DNA of 64,000 nt, from positions 2,852,001 to 2,916,000 of the forward strand of contig NZ_CP004393.1 in the NCBI RefSeq assembly GCF_000819565.1. The letters are read 5' to 3'. The notes under the pieces are model-generated. The model ran no database searches and was not told the origin of the DNA. It was given only the letters and a program-made list of their open reading frames with translations. Shown piece by piece: positions 26,323 through 33,267 of the stretch. This DNA comes from Celeribacter indicus (lineage in GTDB: Bacteria > Pseudomonadota > Alphaproteobacteria > Rhodobacterales > Rhodobacteraceae). Position 1 is the first letter of the stretch; the number at the start of each line of letters is the position of its first letter. Both the position numbers and the translations under genes were made by a program.

Positions 26323-28116
26323 TCAGGCCTTCTGCGGACGGGCGATGCCGTAGCTGTCGAGCTTGAGATAGAGGGTCGACCGCGCGATGCCGAGGCGACG
26401 CGCGGCCCGCGACAGGTTGCCGTCCTCCGCCGCGACCGCGCCGAGGATCTCCGCCCGCTCCACCTCGCGCAGCGTGTCGGCCCGGTCGCCGCGGCTGCGC
26501 TGGCGGAATTCCGGCGGCAGCGTCCGATCGTCGATGAGGCCCGTCGGGGACAGGGCGTCGAGCGCGGCGATCAGGTTGTCCATTTCCCGCAGGTTGCCCG
26601 GCCAGGTGTAGCTTTCCAGCGCCGCCATGGCCCCCGAGGTGAAGCGAATCTCCCGCCCGTCCTGACGTGCCCCGTGGCGCTGCACGAGCTGCCGCAGGAG
26701 CGGCGCGATTTCCTCGGGGCGCTCGCGCAGGGGCGGGATCTGCAACCGCACCCCGGCGATCCGGTAATAGAGATCGCTGCGAAAGGCATCCTTCTGCATC
26801 TCGTCATAGAGCGTCCGCATCGACATGGAGATGATCCGCGTGCCCCGCGCCTCGGCTCGTTCGAGGACCGTCAGCAGGAGCTTCTGGACCACGGGCAGGG
26901 CAGCGCCGGGGCTGTTGAGGCACAGGACTCCGCCGCCCGTCCCGAAGCGGTCGGCGGCGATATGCTCGCGCAGCCCCGCCTCGGTGAGCTCGGCGCAGTC
27001 GATCAGTTCGAAGGGACCCTCCGCCTGGCCGCTCGCGCGGTGGATGGCCTCCGCCAGATAGGTCTTGCCGGTTCCGGTCTCGCCCTCGATCAGGATCGGG
27101 ATCATCGTGCCGGCGAGCTTCTGCGCCTGCGCGCAGAGACGCGCCGTCACCTCGCCCACCTGCCCGATCCGCGCCAGTTCGGCCCCCACGTCGGTGGCCT
27201 GCGCCTTTCGCCGCCGCAGCGCGATCATGACGCCGATCGCCTCGCCCTCCTTCTCGATCACCTCGAGATCGGTTCCGTGGACGCAGTCCGACAGCGCCTC
27301 CGCGATCCGCTCGGGGCTCTGGTCGATGAGGTCCGGGATCTGGCCGCGCAGCCAGCTGAGTGCCGCGTCATCCTCGCAGAAGCGCGCGAAATCCTGGGTG
27401 GAGAAGACATCGGCCCCGCTGCGGTCCATGATCAGCATCGGCTCGTTGCCCCGGCGCAAACGGCGCAGGTGCAGGTGTTCCATCAGCGCCTCGCGTTCGC
27501 GCGACACCATCCGGGTCAATTCGGTCTCGACCTGGAGCGCCAGGGCCGAGGACAGCGCGGCGGCATTCGTCTGCGCCATGTCGCCGGGCCATGAAATATC
27601 GACCACCCCGAGGAGCCGCCCCGTGCCCGGTTCCCGGACCGGCGTCGCGGCGCAGTTCCACCGCTGGATCGCCTCGCAGTAATGTTCCGCCTCCCGGATC
27701 ATGACCGGGACGCCCAGATGGATCGCCGTACCGATCGCATTGGTGCCGATCGCCTCCTCGGACCATTGGCCGCCGAGATGGAGGTGGTTCTCCCCTGCCC
27801 GCTCCAGCGTGCAGCTGTCCCCGACCGCGTCGAGCACCACGCCGCTGCCGTCGCACAGCAGGAAGATGTCACCGCTCTTGTTCAGAAGCCGCCCGGCCCG
27901 GTTCAGCGCCGCCTGCGCGCCGCGGCGCAAACGGCGCGCCATCGCCCGTTGCCGCGCCAGATCCTCGTCCCCGAGGATCGGGGCGCATGTCATCTGGGAC
28001 ACCGGGCGCCGGCCGGAGCGCTTCCAGCTCTCGAGTATTTCGTGGCGGATGTTGGGAGACACCCGGCCGACGGCCATGAAATCCTCCCAATCCGCCTTGC
28101 GGACCATGTGCTCCAT
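26323..28116 (-). CDS. acxR: AcoR/AcxR-type transcriptional regulator lacking GAFTGA
   Basis: 597 residues from the ATG at 28116 (GGAGGAGAAG just upstream). The order is an N-terminal GAF-like sensor (GNHLH-type block AGENHLHLGGQWSEEAIGTN around residues 115-135), an AAA+ domain and a C-terminal Fis-type helix-turn-helix (LSRAARRLGIARSTLYLKL). Walker A GETGTGKT and the region FRSDLYYRIAG are intact, but the segment that normally carries GAFTGA is missing (about 35 residues shorter) and Walker B reads GVLCLNS instead of GTLFLDE. It should regulate acxABC and adh, but probably not by the usual sigma-54 remodelling. Confidence 0.87.
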   Translation of the reverse strand: MEHMVRKADWEDFMAVGRVSPNIRHEILESWKRSGRRPVSQMTCAPILGDEDLARQRAMARRLRRGAQAALNRAGRLLNKSGDIFLLCDGSGVVLDAVGDSCTLERAGENHLHLGGQWSEEAIGTNAIGTAIHLGVPVMIREAEHYCEAIQRWNCAATPVREPGTGRLLGVVDISWPGDMAQTNAAALSSALALQVETELTRMVSREREALMEHLHLRRLRRGNEPMLIMDRSGADVFSTQDFARFCEDDAALSWLRGQIPDLIDQSPERIAEALSDCVHGTDLEVIEKEGEAIGVMIALRRRKAQATDVGAELARIGQVGEVTARLCAQAQKLAGTMIPILIEGETGTGKTYLAEAIHRASGQAEGPFELIDCAELTEAGLREHIAADRFGTGGGVLCLNSPGAALPVVQKLLLTVLERAEARGTRIISMSMRTLYDEMQKDAFRSDLYYRIAGVRLQIPPLRERPEEIAPLLRQLVQRHGARQDGREIRFTSGAMAALESYTWPGNLREMDNLIAALDALSPTGLIDDRTLPPEFRQRSRGDRADTLREVERAEILGAVAAEDGNLSRAARRLGIARSTLYLKLDSYGIARPQKA

Positions 28117-28263
28117 CTTCTCCTCCCCGAAAAGACAGGTTATCCGGGCAAGCTTCACGGTGCCTTCGCCGTCCCTTGATGGCGCCTTCACGCGATCATG
28201 GCCTCGCGAATCGTTTCCATGTGGCTGCTGAGCCTCTTCATAACAAAGACCACGGCGTCGAGG

Positions 28264-28280
28264 CGTCCGAAATTCGGACA
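28264..28280. promoter_or_regulatory. Dyad operator upstream of acxR
   Basis: CGTCCG-AAATT-CGGACA; the inner 15 bp GTCCGAAATTCGGAC is a palindrome around a central A. It lies about 150 bp upstream of the regulator start and matches the dyads upstream of adh and acxABC in half-site and 11-bp spacing, suggesting autoregulation. Confidence 0.6.
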
Positions 28281-28400
28281 AATGCGCGCATCCCCGCCAC
28301 CGAGGCGCGGGAAACATCGGGCGCGGCGGCCGTCCCAAGGGTGCGGTCCTCCGCCGCCCGGACAGGCGAACCGAGAGGATCGCATGAGGGCCGCCCCGCC

Positions 28401-29042
28401 TCAGGCGGACCGCCCGAGGCAGGATCCGAGCGCCAGCGCCCCCGCCGCCAGGACGGGATCGACCACCGGCATCCCCGTCCGCCGTTCCAGAGCCGCGCCG
28501 ATCGGCGACATGCCCGCGCAGCCGAGCACGAGGATCTCCGCCCCCGCCTGACGGAGCGCCCCGGCCTTCGCCTCCGCGAGGTCGAGGACCCGGCCCTCGC
28601 CGCTTTCCGCCGCCGACAGGCCCGGCAGCGCCACCTCCCCGGCGAGGCGCGACAGCACCCCCATCGCCCGCAGGCGCAGCCTGTGGCGCGGGATCGCGGC
28701 CTCCGAGAGCGCGAGGATGCCGAAACGGTCGGCCCGCGCGAGCGCGGTCATCACCGCGGCTTCCTGAAGACCGATGACGGGTTTGCCGGTGAGGGGGCGG
28801 GCGATCTCCACGCCCGGATCGGAAAAGCAGGCGCTGACATAGGCGTCGGCCTCCGGATGCGCCGCCACGCCATGCGCGAAGGCCAGCCCGGCCCGCGCCA
28901 CATCCGCCGCCGAGCGGACCGTGTCCGGCCCGTCCGCCGTGCCGATCACGTCGAAATACGGCCCGAAGACCGAAAGCGCCTCCCGGATCGCCGCCGTGAC
29001 CCGCTCCGAGGAATTCGGATTGACGACGAGGATGCGGGTCAT
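28401..29042 (-). CDS. Asp/Glu/hydantoin racemase-superfamily protein
   Basis: 213 residues. The start RILVVNPNSSERVTAAIREA is typical of hydantoin racemases. The two catalytic cysteines of the superfamily are likely in YVSACFSDPG (about residue 76) and LVLGCAGMSPIG (about residue 183). The ATG at 29042 overlaps the upstream hydantoinase stop as ATGA. Alternatives in the superfamily are maleate isomerase and arylmalonate decarboxylase, but pairing with a hydantoinase favours racemisation of a cyclic ureide. Last gene of the SDR-SDR-hydantoinase-racemase operon. Confidence 0.82.
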   Translation of the reverse strand: MTRILVVNPNSSERVTAAIREALSVFGPYFDVIGTADGPDTVRSAADVARAGLAFAHGVAAHPEADAYVSACFSDPGVEIARPLTGKPVIGLQEAAVMTALARADRFGILALSEAAIPRHRLRLRAMGVLSRLAGEVALPGLSAAESGEGRVLDLAEAKAGALRQAGAEILVLGCAGMSPIGAALERRTGMPVVDPVLAAGALALGSCLGRSA

Positions 29043-30502
29043 GCGCGCGGGTCCACGCCGAAATTGCGCGCCGGGTCGAATTCCGGCAGGGGCACGCCGC
29101 CACGTCCGCGCAGGTCGGCGGGCGCGCGGCCGAAAAACCGGCCCTGCCCCTCGCGCGCCTTCAACTCCCCGTCCTCGACGATCACCGCGCCCCGGTTCAT
29201 GACCAGTTTCGGTTTCCCGGTGATCTCCATCCCCTCGAAGGGCGTATAATCCATGTTGTCGTGCTGATCGGCGAGGGTCGCGGTCCAGACCTCCTCGGCA
29301 TCCCAGATCGCGAGGTCGGCGTCCATCCCCGGCGCGATCCGCCCCTTGGCGGTGCAGCCGAAGGTCTTCGCCGCATTGGTCGAGGTCAGCGCCACGAACT
29401 GTTCGAGCGTGATCCGGCCGCCGACCACCCCTTCGGAGAAGAGATAGGGCAGACGCATGGCGATGCCCGGCATGCCGTTCGCGATCTTCGGATAGGGCGC
29501 GTCGGGACCGGCGCCGAACTTGCCGGTCTCGTCCGCCCGATAGGGCGCATGATCGGACGACACGCTCTCGAACGTGCCCAGGGCGACATGATGCCAGAGC
29601 GCGTCCTGCGTCTCGCGGTCGCGCACCGGCGGGGAACAGATGTATTTCGCCCCGTCCATGCCCGGACGGTCGAGGTCCTCCCGCGTCAGGGCGAGATATT
29701 GCGGGCAGGTCTCGGCAAAGAGTTTCGCGCCCGCGAACTTTTCGCGCCGCACGATCTCGGCCCCTCCGGGCGTCGAGACATGGACGATGAAAAGCGGCGT
29801 ATCGACCAGCTTGGCGAGCTGGATCGCCCGGTTGATCGCCTCTTCCTCGGCCAGTGCGGGGCGGGAGATTGCGTGGTATTTCGGCGCGGTGAGACCCTGC
29901 GCGGCAAGCTGGCGGTTCATCCATTTCACCATGGCGTCGTTCTCGCAATGCACCATGGTGATCGCGCCGTGCTTGCGTGCCACCGTCAGGATGTCGAGCA
30001 TGCCCGCATCGCCCAGGTTGAGCAGGTCGTATGTGGTGAACACCTTGAAGGAGGTGATGCCACGGGCGAAGGCGCGGGGAAGCTGATCGGTCAGGACCGC
30101 CTCGCTGGGGTCCGAGACGATCAGGTGATAGGAATAGTCGATGACGGAACGCGCACCGCGGGCGTCGTAGCTGGCAAGCACCTCGTCGATGGACTGGCCG
30201 CGATGCTGTGCCGCGAAGGGGATGAAGGAGGAATTGCCGCCAAAGGCCGCGGAGACCGACCCGGAATAATAGTCATCCGCCGTCATCACCCCCGCGGCGC
30301 TTTCCTGCGCGATATGGGCATGGGCCTCGATTCCGCCGGGCATGACGATCCGCCCGCCGGCGTCGATCCGGCGCGCGCCGCCCGCGATCCGTTCCGCCAC
30401 GGCGGCGATGCGCCCGTCCCGGATCGCGAGATCGCCCTTGAATTGCATCTCCGCCGTGGCGATCAGCCCGGAATGGATGACGATATCGAATGCCTCGCTC
30501 AT
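29039..30502 (-). CDS. Dihydropyrimidinase/D-hydantoinase-family cyclic amidohydrolase
   Basis: 487 residues, the family length. Metal ligands appear as HxH in PGGIEAHAHIAQES (the preceding D-x is E-A here), the carboxylated-lysine candidate in SFKVFTTYDL, VHCENDAM, FIVHVSTPGG and SSDHAPY. It hydrolyses a cyclic ureide or imide ring. The start has no strong competitor. It is coupled to the racemase downstream and lies 49 bp after an SDR gene. Substrates of relatives include dihydrouracil, hydantoins and phthalimide; the one used here is unknown. Confidence 0.88.
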   Translation of the reverse strand: MSEAFDIVIHSGLIATAEMQFKGDLAIRDGRIAAVAERIAGGARRIDAGGRIVMPGGIEAHAHIAQESAAGVMTADDYYSGSVSAAFGGNSSFIPFAAQHRGQSIDEVLASYDARGARSVIDYSYHLIVSDPSEAVLTDQLPRAFARGITSFKVFTTYDLLNLGDAGMLDILTVARKHGAITMVHCENDAMVKWMNRQLAAQGLTAPKYHAISRPALAEEEAINRAIQLAKLVDTPLFIVHVSTPGGAEIVRREKFAGAKLFAETCPQYLALTREDLDRPGMDGAKYICSPPVRDRETQDALWHHVALGTFESVSSDHAPYRADETGKFGAGPDAPYPKIANGMPGIAMRLPYLFSEGVVGGRITLEQFVALTSTNAAKTFGCTAKGRIAPGMDADLAIWDAEEVWTATLADQHDNMDYTPFEGMEITGKPKLVMNRGAVIVEDGELKAREGQGRFFGRAPADLRGRGGVPLPEFDPARNFGVDPRA

Positions 30503-30551
30503 GTGCGTTCTCCGTTGGTTTCGGCGTTCCGGTTGGTGAATGTGACGGGGC

Positions 30552-31166
30552 TCACAGCTCCTCGTAGGCGGCGTTCGCCTCGCGCTCGAGCGCGGCGAGG
30601 AGCGCCGCGATGCGCCCGCCTCCCTCCGAGGTGACGACGATGCAGCGGCATCCCCACTCCGCCCATTCGACCGCGAGGTTGCGCCACATCTGGCGCAGGG
30701 CCGCCTTCGAGGCCTTGAGCGGAAGGGACAGGGGCAGGACGCTCGATCCGGTCATTCCCGCATTGCCGCTCAGCGCCACGATGGCCGGGCGCGGCGCGCG
30801 GCGCAGGTTCGGCGCCAGCCGCGCGGCCAGGTCGAGCGGTGCGTGGGTGTTCTCCATCATCACGCCGATCAGCAGGTCGCGGCCGATCTCCTCCGGGCGC
30901 AGGGCGTTGCCTGCCGTGCTGTCCTCCGCGAAGATCACCGCATCGAGCGGCGTGGACCCGATCTGTGCCGCCAGCCGCGCGGCGGCGCCCTCCCGCGCGG
31001 GATCGTAGGCCAGCGCCTCGGCGCCCGCCGGGATCGCCGCGGGATGGCGGGCCGTCGCGATCACCGTCCAGCCTCTTGCCAGACAGGCCTCGCGACAGGC
31101 CAGCCCTACGCCCCGATCCGCCCCCGTGATGAGGACTGTCCGGTTTTCGGCCGCCCCGCTCACCAT
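30552..31166 (-). CDS. SDR-family protein lacking the catalytic tyrosine
   Basis: 204 residues from the ATG at 31166, which overlaps the upstream SDR stop. The coenzyme motif TGADRGVG is intact near residue 14, but the NNAG block is replaced (IFAEDST) and the YxxxK site reads LKASK, so the catalytic Tyr is Leu while Lys is kept. It is a paralogue of the next gene upstream, which has a complete YRASK. It may be a non-catalytic partner or have changed chemistry. The 3' end reaches to 50 bp before the hydantoinase. Confidence 0.75.
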   Translation of the reverse strand: MVSGAAENRTVLITGADRGVGLACREACLARGWTVIATARHPAAIPAGAEALAYDPAREGAAARLAAQIGSTPLDAVIFAEDSTAGNALRPEEIGRDLLIGVMMENTHAPLDLAARLAPNLRRAPRPAIVALSGNAGMTGSSVLPLSLPLKASKAALRQMWRNLAVEWAEWGCRCIVVTSEGGGRIAALLAALEREANAAYEEL

Positions 31167-31834
31167 GGCACGTCCCGCCCGTCGTAGCCGATGATCCGCC
31201 CGCTGTCGGCTAGGCACAGGTTCTCCACCACCCGCACCATGCCCGCGACGCTTTCTTCCACGGGAATGCCGCGATGATCCGTCATGTCGGTGGCGACCAT
31301 GCCGGGGCGCAGGAGCGTGCAGGTGATGCCCTGCGCCGTCCATTCGCGCGCCAGCGCCGACCAGAGCGCGTTCAGCGCCGCCTTGGAGGCGCGGTAGCTG
31401 TATTGCGTCCCCCAGTCGTTCGCGGCGATCGAGGACATGAGCGAGGACATCGCGAGCACCACCTTGCGCTCGCCGGCGAAAAGATTGGCCCGGAGCGCGA
31501 CGGCAAGCCCCAGCGGGCCCCAGAGGTTCGTCTCGAACACCTCGCGCATCTCGTCGGCGCTCACCTCCCCCGCTCCCGCCCCGAGGTTCCGCGCGATGCC
31601 GGCATTGGCGAGCACCACGTCGAGCGGCACGCCGTCGAGGCGCCGCGCAAGGGCGGCGATCGAGGCGGGATCGCTCGCCTCGAGCTGTTCGACCCTGACG
31701 CCCGGCGCGCCCGGCACAGCGTCCGGTCCAGGCCGGCGCACGGTCGCGATCACCTGCCAGCCGGCGGAGGAGAACTGGCGGACGAGCTCGCGGCCGATCC
31801 CCCTGTTCGTTCCGGATATCAAGATTGTCGGCAC
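31160..31834 (-). CDS. Short-chain dehydrogenase/reductase
   Basis: 224 residues from a GTG at 31834 with GGAGGCGGC upstream; the long upstream open frame is not coding. SDR landmarks: TGxxxGxG variant SGTNRGIG, LANAG (about residue 78), the Ser region AMSSLMSS and the active-site YRASKAALN. It is similar to C-factor-type SDRs. First gene of the SDR-SDR-hydantoinase-racemase operon; a TTGGAATACCAA palindrome lies 32 bp upstream. Confidence 0.88.
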   Translation of the reverse strand: MPTILISGTNRGIGRELVRQFSSAGWQVIATVRRPGPDAVPGAPGVRVEQLEASDPASIAALARRLDGVPLDVVLANAGIARNLGAGAGEVSADEMREVFETNLWGPLGLAVALRANLFAGERKVVLAMSSLMSSIAANDWGTQYSYRASKAALNALWSALAREWTAQGITCTLLRPGMVATDMTDHRGIPVEESVAGMVRVVENLCLADSGRIIGYDGRDVPW

Positions 31835-31865
31835 GCCGCCTCCACCGCAGATTTTTGGTCTACTT

Positions 31866-31877
31866 TTGGAATACCAA
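31866..31877. promoter_or_regulatory. GntR-type operator upstream of the SDR-hydantoinase operon
   Basis: TTGGAATACCAA, identical to the site upstream of the NIPSNAP gene and one base from the perfect TTGGTATACCAA upstream of the second nitrilase operon. It lies 32 bp before the SDR start codon, a position that fits repression. FCD-type GntR proteins typically bind GT-N(1-3)-AC dyads of this kind. Confidence 0.65.
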
Positions 31878-32126
31878 TTGAGTATCGGATCCGCAACGCG
31901 CGGGTGGCAGGCGGCACGGTCATCGCTGCCGCCGCGGCGGGATTGCACAAAATCCGGGCAGGAGCGCGTGCGGCGGGGGCAAGCTGCCGGCTCTTCGCGA
32001 CAGGGGGAACGGTTTGAACGCCCATGCAAAAGACGGCAATCCGTGCCCGCCTCTTCCCCTGTCACGTCCCGCCTCGCGCCCACCGGCGAACCGGCGCGTG
32101 CGATTTCCGCTGGACGTGCACGCCAA

Positions 32127-32158
32127 TGGCATTCTAATGGTATTCCATAATGATACCA
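32127..32158. promoter_or_regulatory. Operator cluster upstream of the DapA-like gene
   Basis: TGGCATTCTA (32127-32136) and TGGTATTCCA (32138-32147) are spaced 11 bp, followed by the half-site GATACCA (32152-32158). All are variants of the TGGTATACCA palindrome found upstream of the other units of this region. Confidence 0.55.
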
Positions 32159-32180
32159 AGGTTCCGAACGGAGTAGACCC

Positions 32181-32318
32181 ATGACAGACACAATTCGTGC
32201 GACGCGCGCCGCGCCCCCGCCCCTTGCCCGAAGACCCGCCGGAACGACGAGATCTCCCCGCCCCTCCGCACGCCGTGGCGGCAAAGCTTCCCACATCAGG
32301 ACAAGCTCATGCCTTTGA
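32181..32318 (+). CDS. Possible 45-codon upstream reading frame
   Basis: ATG at 32181 preceded by CGGAG at a usable distance, encoding an Arg-rich peptide (MTDTIRATRAAPPPLARRPA at its start) with no recognisable family. Its stop at 32316-32318 lies just inside the DapA-like gene in another frame. It may be a leader or chance; codon content alone cannot decide. Confidence 0.2.
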   Translation: MTDTIRATRAAPPPLARRPAGTTRSPRPSARRGGKASHIRTSSCL

Positions 32319-33235
32319 TACATTCCGGGACGCAGGGCGTCTTCGTCATCAGCGTCACCCCTTTCGGCGAGGACGGGACGCTCGACCGCGACAGCCTCGC
32401 GCGGGTCACCGATTTCTACCTCGAGAAGGGCGCGGACGGGCTCACGGTCCTCGGCATGATGGGCGAGGCGCCCAAGCTCTCGGCCGAGGAAAGCCGGGAG
32501 GTCGTCCGCATCACCCTCGCGCGGTCGGGCGAGGCGCCGGTGGTGGTGGGGATTTCCGCGCCCGGCCTCGCGGCGATGCGCGATCTGGCGGGATTCGCGA
32601 TGGACGCGGGCGCCGGCGGCGTCATGGTCGCGCCCCCCTCCACGCTGGAAACCAACGAGCAGATCGTCACCTATTACGCCAATGTGGTGGAGGCCGTCGG
32701 CCCGGATGTGCCCCTCGTCCTTCAGGATTTTCCGCTCTCGACGAAGGTGCGCATCTCGAACGGCACGCTCGGCGCGATCCTCGAGGCGACCCCCTCGGTC
32801 GTGATGCTGAAACACGAGGACTGGCCGGGCCTTGAAAAGATCACCGCCCTGCGCGCGGCCGAGGCGGCGGGACGCCGGCGCACCTCGATCCTCTGCGGCA
32901 ATGGCGGGATTTTCCTCACCGAGGAGATGGCGCGCGGTGCCGACGGGGCGATGACCGGGTTCGGCTTCCCGGAGATGATGCGGGACGTGGTCGCGCTCTC
33001 CCGGCAGGGGCAGACGGACCGGGCGCAGGACATCTTCGATGCCTATCTGCCGCTCGTACGCTACGAACAGCAGCCGGGGCTCGGCCTCAGCCTGCGCAAA
33101 TACGTGCTGGCCAAGCGCGGGGCCATCGCCTCCGCCGCCCTGCGCAAGCCGGGCGGATCCCTGTCGGCGGCGGCGGTCGCCGAGGTCGAGCGCCTGCTCG
33201 ACCGTCAGGCCCGACGGCTGGCCGAGCTGGCATAG
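32309..33235 (+). CDS. DapA/N-acetylneuraminate-lyase-family protein
   Basis: 308 residues with the DHDPS-like TIM barrel. The Schiff-base lysine is in VVMLKHEDWPG (about residue 170). Two catalytic features of true dihydrodipicolinate synthase are changed: GTTGE is GMMGE, and the YNxP motif is QDFP. It is therefore more likely a catabolic aldolase, lyase or dehydratase than a lysine-synthesis enzyme. It is divergent from the SDR-hydantoinase operon, with GntR-type sites upstream, and convergent with the MFS gene. Confidence 0.85.
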   Translation: MPLIHSGTQGVFVISVTPFGEDGTLDRDSLARVTDFYLEKGADGLTVLGMMGEAPKLSAEESREVVRITLARSGEAPVVVGISAPGLAAMRDLAGFAMDAGAGGVMVAPPSTLETNEQIVTYYANVVEAVGPDVPLVLQDFPLSTKVRISNGTLGAILEATPSVVMLKHEDWPGLEKITALRAAEAAGRRRTSILCGNGGIFLTEEMARGADGAMTGFGFPEMMRDVVALSRQGQTDRAQDIFDAYLPLVRYEQQPGLGLSLRKYVLAKRGAIASAALRKPGGSLSAAAVAEVERLLDRQARRLAELA

Positions 33236-33243
33236 GCCCCCGC

Positions 33244-33267
33244 GCCGGGAGGCTCAGGCTTCCCGGC
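33244..33267. terminator. Stem-loop at the convergent DapA-like/MFS ends
   Basis: GCCGGGAGGC pairs with GCTTCCCGGC (one G-T pair) around TCAG. The loop contains the MFS stop codon. No T-tract follows, so termination is plausible only because of its place between convergent genes. Confidence 0.35.

Larger units (their letters stand above)
31835..32308. other. Divergent intergenic region between the SDR operon and the DapA-like gene
   Basis: The 474 bp contain a palindrome TTGGAATACCAA near the SDR start and a cluster of related half-sites at 32127-32158 nearer the DapA-like gene, plus a possible 45-codon reading frame from 32181. The central part (about 31900-32120) shows no gene with a convincing ribosome site. 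Confidence 0.5.

Noticed and set aside
24394..27594. Very long plus-strand open frame (1066 codons) antisense to acxA and acxR
   Set aside because: It is a shadow produced by GC-rich codon bias in genes on the other strand; its translation is low-complexity Arg/Ala/His-rich, has no family similarity and runs across a gene boundary. Similar frames opposite copA (47666-50239), xylG-xylH (57503-60565) and hyuA (983-3085) were dropped for the same reason.
31835..32815. Upstream extension of the SDR frame antisense to the DapA-like gene
   Set aside because: The frame stays open to 32815 but SDR homology starts at GTG 31834 with a good ribosome site; the extension overlaps a clear gene on the opposite strand.
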